A stretch of 64,000 nucleotides of DNA, taken from the NCBI GenBank assembly GCA_963377175.1, contig CAUJNA010001225.1, forward strand, positions 259,311 through 323,310. The letters run 5' to 3'. Below are positions 21,901 to 30,356 of this stretch, piece by piece; positions within the stretch are counted from its first letter, which is position 1; each line of letters opens with the position of its first letter. Under the pieces are notes generated by a model, which saw nothing but the letters and a program-made list of their open reading frames with translations, was not told the origin of the DNA and did no database searches. This DNA comes from Effrenium voratum. Its lineage: Eukaryota > Sar > Dinophyceae > Suessiales > Symbiodiniaceae. The translations under genes and the position numbers were made by a program.

Positions 21901-22962
21901 CCTCACTTTCCTCGATGACCGCCATCAATGGCTCGTTGCCAAAGGGCTTCTGCACGGAGGTTACATCGGAGCCAGTGACCTTCAAATCCACCGGCTCGGC
22001 CACGCCTGGAATCTTCCACTGCCCGGCGATGGCTGCCTAGGGATGCATCTCATCGAACGGATGTCTCACCAAAAAGAAGCTGCGCAAGAAAAGTGATTCC
22101 ACTGACCGACATATTTACCGTTATTTTACACATGTAGATGTGTGAAACCACCTGAAACTAATTCAGAACTGTCAATCATCATACGCATTAAGTCCCTTTC
22201 TTTGCTACCCCGTGCCTTCCCCTCACTCTTTGAAAGGGCCTCCGCTGGAATCACAGAGCCCAGTTTGGCGCCGCCCGTGCTCACGGTGGTCAGCTTCACG
22301 TCAGCTTCAGCCATGACAAAGGTGATAGGAAGATGCGGGGACAGTCGGTTCTTGAGCTAAAAGCTAGTCCGTAGGTAAAGGGAAAACAAGTGCACCCACC
22401 TGCGCTGCTGCATTTTTGTTGGGGGTACCACTACCGTGACAAATTCACACTGATCCAGTTTTGCCTTGCAAAAAGAATGGAAACTGTCACATCTTAGTCA
22501 GGAATGATCTGCATGTCCCACCAACTTCAAGTTCTACCCGGCATCAAATGATCCAGCAGAAGGCACTCCGAGACTCCCAGCTCAAACGCATCCTCTTTAT
22601 GAGCGCTGTGCGTAGGCTCATGGACCATGCCAATCATGGACATGGGCATAGCTTTTGGCCAGGCAGGGGGTTTCGCCACCGCATCTCCACAACCTCCATC
22701 GCCACCACCTCCGGAAAATTTCTTCATGGTGAGCTCAACCTTGGGAGGGTCGCCACCGCAAACACGGCAGTTGCCCTTGAAAGTTGGACGATGAGTCGGA
22801 ACTTGCGGCCGAGCCATGTTGCGGTGGTCACGGTTCCTCCATCCACGACCCTCAGGAAACCCCAGTCCCAGTCCCAAAAACCGAAATCTGGCGACGTCGA
22901 CGCCCTCGCCTTCACAATTGGCGTGTTGCCGATGGTCTCTGTGATGTTCTCGAAGATCGCAC
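445..22962 (-). CDS. cysK: cysteine synthase (O-acetylserine thiol-lyase), 14 exons, partial at both ends
   Basis: Makes L-cysteine from O-acetylserine and sulfide; a PLP fold-type II enzyme. Exons, 5' to 3' on the minus strand: 22962-22910, 19612-19572, 18562-18529, 17107-17055, 15442-15421, 13298-13263, 9971-9903, 8219-8190, 6139-6092, 4159-4109, 2475-2458, 2316-2288, 1856-1826, 501-445. They splice in phase to 190 codons in the usual order of the family: ETIGNTPIVK, NRLAP, CEYFNPLSSVKDRLA (PLP lysine), ELKPGGTVIEATSGNTGIAL (substrate loop), VCAQRGY, SVERRK, GAKVV, ELAEKHGWYLARQFENE, ANPAYH, TTGPEIL, then GYGTGGTFQGAG (PLP phosphate loop). All active-site motifs are intact, so this is not an obvious pseudogene. 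Introns total 21,946 nt. Thirteen donors are GC, one is GA, none GT; all 14 acceptors are AG followed by G. The first codons and roughly the last third of the enzyme are outside these exons. Cystathionine beta-synthase shares the fold but fits less well. Confidence 0.93.
1826..1856 (-). CDS. cysK: cysK exon 13
   Basis: 31 nt: G, then DFEGKKLDYW, equivalent to 'DF.GK.LDYFV'. Acceptor ACAG|GGA, donor TGG|GCTACG. Confidence 0.9.
2288..2316 (-). CDS. cysK: cysK exon 12
   Basis: 29 nt reading AKTTGPEIL plus AG; the next exon's G completes arginine. Acceptor TAAG|GCC, donor AG|GCAAGA. The intron between exons 11 and 12 is only 141 nt, the shortest in the gene. Confidence 0.9.
2458..2475 (-). CDS. 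cysK: cysK exon 11, 18-nt microexon
   Basis: Reads ANPAYH exactly, the residues that follow 'QFEN(E/P)' in this family. Acceptor ACAG|GCC, donor CAC|GCCAGG. An exact six-residue fit at the expected place and phase, with proper splice dinucleotides, is unlikely to be chance. Confidence 0.85.
3105..3237 (+). repeat. GAT/GATGAG-rich tract
   Basis: Degenerate GATGAT and GATGAG repeats in cysK intron 10. Confidence 0.85.
3831..3965 (-). mobile_element. Family 1 element, introner-like, copy a
   Basis: 135 bp with terminal inverted repeats, consensus GAGTCATAATCAAAACCCGG. Flanks are TCCT and ACCT (4-bp duplication with one change). Read on the minus strand, the flanks make CAG|GTGAGCC...GACTCAG|G, complete splice sites. 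Confidence 0.8.
4109..4159 (-). CDS. cysK: cysK exon 10
   Basis: 51 nt reading ELAEKHGWYLARQFENE, a near-exact family signature. Acceptor CAAG|GAG, donor GAG|GCGCGC. Confidence 0.94.
4294..4420. mobile_element. Family 3 element (TA-flanked MITE), copy a
   Basis: Long inverted repeats: CTGTGAATGGACGCTCTCCT against GATTTCGTCCATCCACAG, continuing into GCACCACCCAAGAA and its inverse. Flanked by TA on both sides, a mariner-like target duplication. Confidence 0.8.
5687..5800 (-). mobile_element. Family 2 element (CAGGGATCC ends), copy a
   Basis: Inverted orientation relative to the other copies. Ends CAGGACTCCTTA and TAAGGATCCCTG; core CATTTGAAACATG and CTACCAAAATAAAGGGAAACC. Confidence 0.75.
6092..6139 (-). 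CDS. cysK: cysK exon 9, GA-type donor
   Basis: 48 nt reading VTPAPLGGTGMVLKAE, equivalent to 'LTPA..GTGMVRKAE'. Acceptor GAAG|GTG. The phase-0 join to exon 10 (ELAEKHGW) puts the donor at GAG|GAGCGG, a GA dinucleotide. The nearby GC (GA|GCGG) would shift the frame. Confidence 0.88.
7136..7290. repeat. inverted and direct copies of AGTGCTGTACTGTCC
   Basis: GTGCTCAAAGTGCTGTACTG (7139) is mirrored by GGGACAGTACAGCACTTTTG (7190). The theme repeats directly at 7218 and 7262 (AAAGTGATGTACTG). Confidence 0.75.
8190..8219 (-). CDS. cysK: cysK exon 8
   Basis: 30 nt reading VMRMMGAKVV, equivalent to 'LMRALGAKVI' of other cysteine synthases. Acceptor GCAG|GTG, donor GTG|GCCGGA. Confidence 0.9.
8934..9159 (-). 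mobile_element. Family 1 element, copy b, split by a Family 2 insertion
   Basis: Both ends are intact (GAGTCACAATTAAAACCCGG and its inverse). A perfect AGAT duplication lies at 8930-8933 and 9160-9163. The interior is interrupted at 9011-9129. Confidence 0.85.
9011..9129 (+). mobile_element. Family 2 element, copy b, nested in Family 1
   Basis: 119 bp, ends CAGGGATTCTTA and AAGGAGCCCTG. Flanked by a perfect CTTCA duplication (9006-9010, 9130-9134). Confidence 0.85.
9903..9971 (-). CDS. cysK: cysK exon 7
   Basis: 69 nt, 23 codons, VCAQRGYNF through SFSVERRK, matching the bacterial-type 'VCAQRGY...SVERRK' stretch. Acceptor CGAG|GTG, donor AAG|GCGTGC. Confidence 0.93.
12813..13235 (+). repeat. 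CCCCA/CCCA array
   Basis: About 420 bp of ACCCC, CACACC and CCCAC units, G-rich on the minus (coding) strand. It lies in the intron starting about 30 bp 3' of cysK exon 6. Confidence 0.95.
13263..13298 (-). CDS. cysK: cysK exon 6, substrate-binding loop
   Basis: 36 nt reading ATSGNTGIALAM, the Asn/Thr loop that holds the substrate carboxylate. Acceptor GCAG|GCA, donor ATG|GCTGTG. A 420-bp CCCCA-type tract begins about 30 bp into the following intron. Confidence 0.93.
13391..13506 (+). mobile_element. Family 4 element (TAGGTCC ends), copy a
   Basis: TAGGTCCTCCAGTAGAGAGG start, inverse-complementary end CACTACCGGGGCACCTA. It lies about 90 bp upstream of the acceptor of cysK exon 6. Confidence 0.8.
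14440..14850 (+). repeat. degenerate TTTAGGG-type (telomere-like) tract
   Basis: Dozens of TTTAGGG or TTTAGGGTTGG/TGTA variants on the plus strand over about 410 bp, with internal 60-150-bp duplications. The perfect heptamer is interspersed, not in pure tandem. Confidence 0.8.
15421..15442 (-). CDS. cysK: cysK exon 5, 22-nt microexon
   Basis: G, then PGGTVIE. With the AA ending exon 4 it restores KPGGTVIE, which runs directly into ATSGNTG of exon 6. Acceptor TAAG|G, donor GAG|GCCCTC. Confidence 0.9.
16791..16910 (+). mobile_element. Family 4 element, copy b
   Basis: Starts CTAGGTCCTCGAGTAG, ends GAGACCTAG. Flanked by CTAG on both sides. Confidence 0.8.
16923..17014 (+). repeat. Family 7 repeat, left arm around cysK exon 4
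   Basis: GACCCCTGGACAAAAATAAA, CCAGTAGTAAAATCGATTC, TTTAAAACCACCAGGGG, then CCAACTGGAA. It is the inverse of 17172-17266. Confidence 0.8.
17055..17107 (-). CDS. cysK: cysK exon 4, set inside an inverted repeat
   Basis: 53 nt reading DRLAIAIIEDAEQRGEL plus AA. Acceptor CCAG|GAC; donor AA|GCCGGG (GC type), in phase with the G that opens exon 5. A GT donor 28 nt downstream would give a poorer match and break the join to exon 5. Arms of an inverted repeat lie 40-65 bp away on both sides. Confidence 0.93.
17172..17266 (-). repeat. Family 7 repeat, right arm around cysK exon 4
   Basis: On the minus strand reads GACCCCTGGCAAAAATAAG, TAGTAGCAAAATCGATTCGC, AAAACCAACAGGGG, CCAAATGGAA. Confidence 0.8.
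17275..17365. repeat. Family 6 repeat (GACCCACAGCCA), copy a
   Basis: Shares CATTTACCAGGGTTCCATTT, TTGGGTNCATATGTTTGACC and CACAGCC with 38603-38675 and 54120-54215. GACCCA(C)GGCCATATGA-type relatives recur at 44868-45075 and 53836-53955. Confidence 0.65.
17797..17868 (+). repeat. Family 7 repeat, intronic copy
   Basis: CCAGTAGCAAAATCGATTCC, CAAGGGAAAATACAAAA, GCAAATGGAAG. Confidence 0.75.
18266..18409 (-). mobile_element. Family 1 element, copy c
   Basis: 144 bp with perfect ACAT duplication (18262-18265, 18410-18413). The interior is shared with copies a and d (AAGAAGGCGGAT, CAGCTATTTATG). Confidence 0.85.
18412..18499 (-). other. exon-like island in cysK intron 3
   Basis: 88 GC-rich bases between CCGCAG and a GTGAGC donor formed at the edge of an inverted-repeat element. 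Two frames are open; one reads KFFDAFPENSEDISFAVRR. It does not fit cysteine synthase, where exons 3 and 4 already join perfectly. It may belong to another transcript or be chance. Confidence 0.2.
18529..18562 (-). CDS. cysK: cysK exon 3, carries the PLP lysine
   Basis: 34 nt: G, then CEYFNPLSSVK. The last codon, AAG, is the expected PLP Schiff-base lysine of the NPxSSVKDR motif, so the intron falls directly after the catalytic residue. Acceptor TGAG|G, donor AAG|GCGCGG. Confidence 0.93.
18596..18707 (+). mobile_element. Family 4 element, copy c
   Basis: Starts CTAGGTCCTCCAG, ends CTGGGGGACCTAG. It lies 34 bp upstream of the acceptor of cysK exon 3. Confidence 0.8.
19409..19511 (+). mobile_element. 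Family 2 element, copy c
   Basis: 103 bp, CAGGGATCCTTACATTGCC to TAAGAAGCCCTG. Begins about 60 bp 3' of cysK exon 2 on the coding strand. Confidence 0.75.
19572..19612 (-). CDS. cysK: cysK exon 2
   Basis: 41 nt reading VNRLAPANVNLYV plus AA. The first G of the next exon completes the lysine codon. Acceptor GCAG|GTG, donor AA|GCACGG. It matches the 'LNRL...VYVK' stretch between the IGNTP motif and the PLP lysine. Confidence 0.9.
19658..19781. mobile_element. Family 3 element, copy b
   Basis: Left end decayed (CGGATGGACGAAATCC), right end intact (GATTTCGTCCATCCACAG). Confidence 0.7.
21785..22314 (-). CDS. two-exon gene nested in cysK intron 1, unknown function
   Basis: Exon 1 is 22314-22209 (ATG start) and exon 2 is 22032-21785 (TGA stop). 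The intron is 176 nt with a canonical GT donor (CGGG|GTAGCA) and GCAG acceptor. Spliced length is 354 nt, 117 residues. The start reads MAEADVKLTTVSTGGAKLGS; exon 2 contains QWKIPGVAEPVDLKVTGSDV and ends NGGRWSKL. It is soluble-looking, with no signal peptide or membrane segment. Codon third positions are G/C-rich as in the cysK exons. It lies on the same strand as, and inside, the 3.3-kb cysK intron. I do not recognise the family. The alternative is that these are retained exons of another gene copy. Confidence 0.7.
22527..22800 (-). other. exon-like GC-rich island in cysK intron 1
   Basis: An open minus frame reads GNCRVCGGDPPK (CxxC pair) after an AAG|GG acceptor-like site, then GT. It continues openly through a Gly-rich stretch (KKFSGGGGDGGCGD) to a stop at about 22527. 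It could be a 5' exon of the nested gene or an unrelated exon. Not assigned. Confidence 0.25.
22910..22962 (-). CDS. cysK: cysK exon 1 of those found (IGNTP motif)
   Basis: 53 nt, entering in phase 1 with GT and then GCG ATC. Reads AIFENITETIGNTPIVK, the family N-terminal signature (ITETIGNTP). Acceptor CTAG|GT, donor AAG|GCGAGG (GC type). The intron that follows (3.3 kb) contains a separate small gene. Confidence 0.93.
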
Positions 22963-24334
22963 CTAGGGAACGCATCATCCAGGCCATGTCCTTGCCAAGG
23001 GACGAAAAGACTACCCGTTTTGCCCGGACCATGAACCATTGTTTGGGCTTGGTTCAAATGAAGCCATCTGACACATGTTTGGTTTCGAGGTCACGATTTG
23101 TGCCCCTACCGCCCACAACAAAGCCACCGAGTCCTGGTAGCTTGTAGCAATGGACACGGAAAAGCAACTGGGAGCCCGAAAATCGGATTCTCAAACGAAT
23201 CAAGCTAGCTCTTGAGTCGACAGTGATTCCCATTCGACCGACCCACACCATTAGCCGGGTGCAAATGATGTTGGGGGGGGGGCTCGGGTCCCTAACACGG
23301 AAATGTCGAGCCGGACCTGGTTGTCCCCAGCCCCAAGACGGTCACAAAGGACATTGGAAAATGGTCAACTCTCCCGCGCAAAACTTCCTGTCGAGAGACC
23401 ACATGAGTCCCAACCTGTGAAATCAATCCTCCCCATGGGGTGCAATCAGTCGCAAACCCGACCCTCCCTTCCTGAGAAACCTTGAGGTTGCAAACCAAAC
23501 AAAATTGTGAGGCTGTGTCTTTTGGACCCCCCGCGATATTGTGTGTGTGTGTTGGTTGGTTTGACTTGCTTCCCAGGGAATCAAGAATGGGAACAAACCC
23601 CCAGGACCACAAGCGATACTGGGGTCATTCCATTTCTCATTCCTTGCCACCAGCCTGCTGCCAGCAAGAGGGAAACCACGAAAGCAAGAACTCATGTCCT
23701 TCACTCTTGGGGTCTTGACCGTGGACCCATCTAAACACACGGGTTTTCAAAAGGACACTTGTTTTTGTTTTTTCGCCGTGTCCGAGTCCGGAACGGGAAG
23801 ACCGCAATACATGGGTTGGCATTGTCTCCAAAGTGGCATGGCAGGCGGAATACTAAAAAACTCCAAATCAATACCGTATCACTTCAAGAAAGTGTATCAT
23901 TAAGTTCCAAAAAACTGTTCTAAAATAGTATCAACCTCAATATATCATTAAATTCCAAGACATATTCCAACATAGTATCCACCTCAAACAAAATGTCATG
24001 GATTGAATTCGAGGGAGGGCTAAGAGACATCTACGGGAAAACCCACGGGAAAACCGACACAGCCAATCCGAGGCAATCGCGCCGGGCGGAAGAGGTGGAG
24101 ATGCACCTTGAGAGGCTGGGCTAAGAAATACTGTGGCTGGACGGAATCCGTTCGCACCACCTGAGCTGTCCAAACAGATGCCCCGCGAAAAGTGATGCCC
24201 CGCGAAAAGTGGCTCACTTTTGAGTGGGCGAAATGGAAAACCAAATACAAAACACTAAAAAGCTAAAAAGCTAAGGGGATGGCTGGGAGCCACTAAGATT
24301 ATTTCTGGGTATCTACAGGAACATCATCAGAAAC

Positions 24335-24378
24335 CAGGCTTTTGTTGGGTGGTGCAGCATTTCGTCCATCCACACTGT
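24335..24378. mobile_element. Family 3 element, right-end fragment
   Basis: GGGTGGTGCAGCATTTCG and CCATCCACA preserved. No clear left end. Confidence 0.55.
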
Positions 24379-24933
24379 GTCCCCAACATCAAGCCCTGGC
24401 AAATGGACATGTGGACGAAAATATGCGTCTTTTTCTGCTGGTTTTATTTTTTGACCCGTACCCAGAATGGTGGCTCGTCCGTTTTCAGGGGGTAACCTTG
24501 TGTTTTTTTTCGGATTTTGGAGGGAAACCAAAAGCAAAACAGCTGCCCCTAAAAGAATGACACCCATATGGGTAGGAATTTGAATTGGGGACCCGGTGGT
24601 GGACATCGTTTAGGTGGGGAGTTATGTCCAACCACTTGGGAGGTGGTTCCAACTCTTGAAATCAACTGCTTTACAAGAAAAACCAAAGGACAACCACCCA
24701 TTTTGGAGATTCCTGTTTTGAGACAAACCCATCCAGCTACTAGTAGGAGTAGTGGAAACCATGATTGACTAACAATCATTGGATACATGGCGCTGTCTCA
24801 CAAAACAAAGACCAAATTGAGCCTTCCAATTGGTCTCTCTCGGCGTTCAATACCACGGAGACGAGGCTGCATTGCCCACAGGTTTGTTCCCAGCTTTTTG
24901 TTCCTTTTCGAAAGAGGCTGTGTTTGTAGCTCG

Positions 24934-25422
24934 TCAGCAGTTGCATGAAGACGGGCCATGACAGGTGCGCCACACCCAAGAGGTTGCCTTCACAACTGAC
25001 TTAGGGCCCTTTCCGGAGCAGTCAAAAGATGTTGCATCCTGCTCCTTTTCGAACGGCCACCTTCGAACAAACGAACAGGCATGACTGCAGAATGTGCGAA
25101 CCATGACTTTGTGTCGATCAGAGGTATATGTTGTATCCAGTGCTACAGGCCAGCAAGTGTCTAGAATATTGACAAGACGGCCACTTGACTTAGACCTCAT
25201 GTGCGGCGCTACGTGCACGCTGGAATGACATGAGGCCTTAAAGTAGGGAGGAAAAAGGCCGTCAGGCGAAGTGGCACAGGGCACAGTCGACGGAACACTT
25301 GGATCATCAAATTTTGACTTGGTTTGGCTGTTGTGGGGTGTATACACCCCTTCAAGGTCATCATTCCAATGTAGTAAGCCCCTTTGAGGCTTTAGGAACG
25401 CATCAGTGGCCCACTTGGACAT
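24934..25422 (-). other. 162-codon open frame, unrecognised
   Basis: A continuous minus frame, MSKWATDAFLKPQRG onward, with no repeat content and ordinary composition (GLLHWNDDLEGVYTP, SDRHKVMVRTFCSHAC). It is long for chance at this base composition, but codon third positions show no G/C bias like that of the proven exons. Possibly a decayed coding or element-derived sequence. Confidence 0.2.
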
Positions 25423-28012
25423 CGGTCCTGCGCCAAGCGGGGCCTGCGATCCAAACTCATCTTTCCCAATGCACTAAAAGCGCGAACAACTCATCGCCTA
25501 TCCCATGGCTCATATCTATGTACATATACCCACATTTCGATGCTTCCTCTGGTTACATACAAAACAAATGGTAATTGGAAGCCCTGGGTATATACATAGT
25601 GCTGCAGTTACCACTATGGTAGGCACCTAGGTTGCCGCGTTGGTTTCCCCTGGTTGCCTACCCATGTAGCGGTAATTGGAGGCCCTGGGTAGTCGCACAG
25701 CAATTGTTTCTTGCCCTTGCAAGAAAAACCACGCGCGCCTTCCGCCCAAGCGAGATACCCTGCCAGGGCAGTGTGCAAGCTCAAAATGCAAGTGAGACAT
25801 TTTCTAAATCAGAACCCTCGACATGGTGGGTTTTCGTGTTGTGTCCTTTGAAACAACAAGACTCAAGACCTGACTTTGTATCGGCGGGCAACCATTTTCG
25901 GACTCCGAGCCTTCTGTGGGGCCCGTCTGGTCTGTCATTGGGAGACGAGCGGGGAACAAATGAGCTCGCGCCAGTTCACAAGACAGTGGTCACTACCCCG
26001 ACCGCCTGCCCACCCACCCAACCAAAATGATCGTGAGTCGCTAAATGAATCAATCCCAGCGAGAACTGGATGTGAGTTGTTTGCATTGGAGACAAAGGGT
26101 TGTTCCCTAAGCGGTTGGGATGCATCCAAACAAGTGGTTGAAAGAGGAACCTGGTTCATTGGCTTATCAATTTCTTCAAGAAGATCGGGCACAACCCTGA
26201 GACACCAAACTCACTGGTGTGGGTCGAGGCGTGCACCCCATGGCTCACACCTGGGTAACCAGTTGTTTTGTGGGAACCGTCCACATCGGCAACACCTCAA
26301 GTGTTTGGTCTGGGGTGAACGTGACTTCTTGGGCAAAACATGGACCAGGGCTGAGCGATTCCTCTGGGCTGAGAGGATGAGAAGAACAGCTTCCACGTGT
26401 GCGGAATATTGATTGACTCGAGCTGCCGCAGTTGATGGAGTTGCCGAAAAAAAGGAAGAATAAAAAAGAGACTGCGACCCACAGTCGCGTCGCAGCCAAC
26501 GCTGCAACGGCTTCAGTTTATTTGGACAGGACATTGACACTTGCTGATTGGACCCTGTTGGCAACCCTGAATCTTGCGTCCGTGCAACCCCTATAAGAGA
26601 GCGGTGGCCATCACTTTCATATCAGGAAGAGGCCTGCTGTGTTTCTGATGATGGAGTGCTAGGATAAGTATTGGAACAAAACATGCGACATTACATCAGG
26701 ATTTCTGGCAACTCTAGTGACTCTAGTGATTTTGGGGTGGGGGTTGGCGGGAGGAGGGAACTGGGTATGACCAATGAATGACTGTCCGAAACCTAACAAA
26801 CCCCCCTCTGCCCAGTAGAATCTGGGTTGCGCCAAGGCTCCATTGAGGCTAAACTCCGACATTGCAATTGCTCATTGCTACCCCCCCCCCAGCGTGTTCC
26901 ATGGCCCACCTGCTGCCAATCATTTTGCACTCCTGGCTGCGACAGGCCAAAGGTGAAGGGATGAGTCGCTTTCTCTACCTCTCCAAGCAGCCCTGGACCT
27001 CTGACCTCGAAATTAGCAATACTGTTGACATGGTATCCTCCCACCTTTCTCACATGGAACCTGACGTTTGGGGGGTTCTGGCTTGGAGCAGTTTTCTGTT
27101 AATAGACCTCTTTCTCAATCCCATACTCATTGGTGGGAGGGTAGAGCAAATTACACTTACCTCTCTCAACACAGACTCAATGGCAGACTGACCCAGCACC
27201 TGTCTCGACAGAGAACAAACCCCCTGATCCCTCGCAGCGCTGCATATTCCATGTAGAGATTGGGTCGATGAACAAGTCTATAGCTTCTGTGCGGGAATTC
27301 GCATGATCAAATATCAGCTTCCCTCTCCAAGATAAGTTAACATCCCTCTAGGGGTTGACTCCTTTTCCATTCCTTTCAACCATCCTTCTTTGCAATAACC
27401 AGCCGTTTGCCTGGGTTTCTGAAGATGCAGCAAGATTCGGACTCCCGGAAAGAATGGACATGGAAGGTAATTACCCTCACTGGCTGAGTGGATGGCCCAA
27501 AAAAGTTCAAACTTTATAATTACCACTAAAATGGTCTTCCCAAAAAGTTTAAAGTTCATGAACTCAGGAAGTGAGTACCCCTAGAACCCTACTGAACCAC
27601 TGGCTTGGAGAAGGATTCCGAAGCCCTCGAGGCTGGGATTCGTGGCCGGGGCGTGTGCGCCCCGAAGCAAAACGAAACTTGTCCAGTGGTGATAGGTCGC
27701 CTTTGAAACCAGAGAGAAAACAAGGTTGAGCATGTGAAGCAGTATATAAACATGTGGTGTTAAACAAACATGCTTATAAACACCAAGATATAGCGAACCC
27801 CAAAAGGACAATATCCGTTTTAGGGGTTCCCTGTCCCGTTTGGAGATTGCTAGGGAGTTCTTTGCCTTCACAGCTGCAAAAAACCGGGGCAACATACAAA
27901 TTATTTCAATTGCTTAAACGTAAAACCATCCAAAAAAGGGTACCCCCCAACAAAAAGCGGCACCCAAGCCCATGTCGGCCGGTCCTTGCCAGCCCTCAAA
28001 ACTGCGACGCAC

Positions 28013-28070
28013 GCTGCAGCCAGTGCGAAGGCGGGGCCGATTTGACGGACGGGGTCGAAAAGGCGAAGGT
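28013..28070 (-). CDS. possible upstream cysK exon (N-terminal region)
   Basis: A GC-rich island with acceptor TTCAG|ACC and donor CAGC|GTGCGT. It reads TFAFSTPSVKSAPPSHWLQ and ends in phase 1 with C, which would join exon 1 as LQ-R-AIFEN. The phase fits and the composition suits a targeting or linker segment, but two other frames are open nearby and there is no homology to lean on. Weak. Confidence 0.22.
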
Positions 28071-28110
28071 CTGAAGGGTCTGGCAGGATGCCATGGGTGG
28101 GGAGGCACTT

Positions 28111-28246
28111 GAGTCATAATCAAAAACCCGGTACAAACATGGTGCACCCAGAACCATGCTTCAAGAACTAAGAAGGCGGCCGCAGCTATTTATGGTTGGG
28201 ATCGTCCCTTGCTAACCTTCATCTACCCGGGCTTTGATTGCAGCTC
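28111..28246 (-). mobile_element. Family 1 element, copy d
   Basis: 136 bp with perfect ACTT duplication (28107-28110, 28247-28250). Same interior as copies a and c. Confidence 0.85.
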
Positions 28247-30264
28247 ACTTCTTTGCTCATGCCACTGCGTGTAAACCTCGCGAGCCCCATCCGGAATGAA
28301 GGGCTTTTCCCTAGCAAGGACCTTTCTATCTCTTGGAGAGGCGCCAAAAGCGAACAAAACAAGAAGGGCGGGTTACAAAATGGCGACCCTTCCTCTTTGA
28401 GTCTAAATCAAGATGCAAGCATTCAGCCAAAGAGGGTCCCTAAGACGTATCTGCAAAACTCTTCATGGCTATGTCAACTGACTGCGAACAGTTGGATCTG
28501 GCCGGGTGACTCTTTCGAACCCAGCGTGTAACACCTTCATTCCTTTCTTAGGAGATGACAGCGATACAAACCCCATAATATGTGTCTGCAAATCAGTGGC
28601 TTCGTTCTGCTGATTCGGCTCCGGATGACCACACGGTGACACCAAGCAGCGGTGAGACATGGTGAGACCAAGCAGCGGCTTCCGCGGAAGCGGCACAAGC
28701 GGCAAGCGGAGAGCAGATCACTTCACCTTCGGGAAGATCTTTTCTACCTGGCGATCGCTTAGCCGCTGCGACCGGACCAAACGCCCAAGCTGATGTTTGG
28801 TTCTAACATGGTAAAAGGCTTGAGGCCTCACGACCAAATATGAATAATCCGCTACTGTAACTTCCCCCCATGAAGCCAGAAGACCTGTGAACTTGTAAAC
28901 AACCTCAGCGACATACATGTAATACAGTAATACGTATTTTAGCTACAATTCCTAAGGCAAGAGCTGTTGAACCATTTCGCTTCTGCGAATCCTGCGAATC
29001 CCTGATTCGTGATCCATGACTTTCGGGCCTCCGCCAGGCACATTGGTTTGGATGGCCAAGACAAAGCGAAGGCATACGCCGTGGCCCTAGGTTGCAAGAT
29101 CCTTGTCTTTGCAACGCCACATGTTTTGTGTTTTTTTGGTTAAGGGTACATGTTTTGGGGGCATGGATTAAACGGAAAACGAAGGAAAGACACATGTCGT
29201 CGGTCGAAACATCTTAAGACCTTGACAAATGTCTCAGTCAAGACAAAGTTCCAAGGCCGAGTTCCATGTAAAGTTGTTGCAAAATGGCCAGCATGTTAGT
29301 AACATGGGAAGCAACAAACAAAACACATCCAGCAAGACATTGGTGCAAATGACATTCCTGGATCTGCTTTGGATCTGCTGGGTCTTGCCAGATGTTTCTC
29401 CCTCGGCTTTTGCACAGGACAAACCGCCCATCGCAAACCCCTCCCCCAGTCCGCGCAGCCAGAGCGTTTTCCGACGCGGCCACATCATACCCCGTGCCCC
29501 TAATGCCAAGGAAGCCTTGTGATGACCAGCCGCCTACGAATTGTTCGGAGACAACAAGGCAGACCGCCTTTTTCTTTCCTCTTCTATTTGAGGGGAGGGG
29601 ATCCCCTAAAAACAGACACACCCAAAAAAAGAGCATTCCCTATTGGCAAATGCGTCTCCTTCTTGCAGGCCGCGACCTGAAAGAACTTCACACAAGGGCT
29701 TCGTGCATTTGGCCATGCAGCTTGGGTCAGTTCTGAACCGAACTTTCGGGCAAAATATGAAGCATGCAAAGTTGGCCAGCCAATAAATGCATGCGCAGCC
29801 AAGCCACACCCCGATGTTCACGGCACACCCATCCATGAACTCTATCGAATTCCTTTGCCAGGCCGACGCCAAGGCCCAAGAGGAGTGACTTGCTGGTTCC
29901 TTCGAGCACTCAGGAACCATCTGGGCAAAAGACGAAACTGGATAAATCAATGGAATCTGAAGAGCCTTTGTCATGGGGGTGAGCTCGATACAGCTAGCTC
30001 CGCTCATAGGTGGCCTTTTGGAAAAAAAAATGGCCCTGATAAATGGAACAACATCAATCTAAACCCGTGCCATCTATGTTGTTCTAAGCCGCAAAAAAGG
30101 ACACCTATGCTTCAGCTCCTTGCAATTTGCCCAGAGCCATGCTTTGGAGCAGCTACAGATCTGTTCAGAAGCCTGCCATATCAGCCTTGCGCCCGGCAAA
30201 GGACATGTTTTTGGGCTCCACCCTAAAAAAAGAGGAACCAACTCCAAAAAGCGCACATTGTTTC

Positions 30265-30356
30265 ATATATATATATATACACATATATATATATACACAT
30301 ATATACACATATTATATATATACATATGTATATTTACATGCATATATATATATATA
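30265..30356 (+). repeat. TATA/CATATA microsatellite cluster
   Basis: Alternating TA and CA. Similar 15-30-bp TA runs occur at 6752, 7949, 8045, 13907, 15811, 17780, 31749, 38330, 62434 and 62730. Confidence 0.95.
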
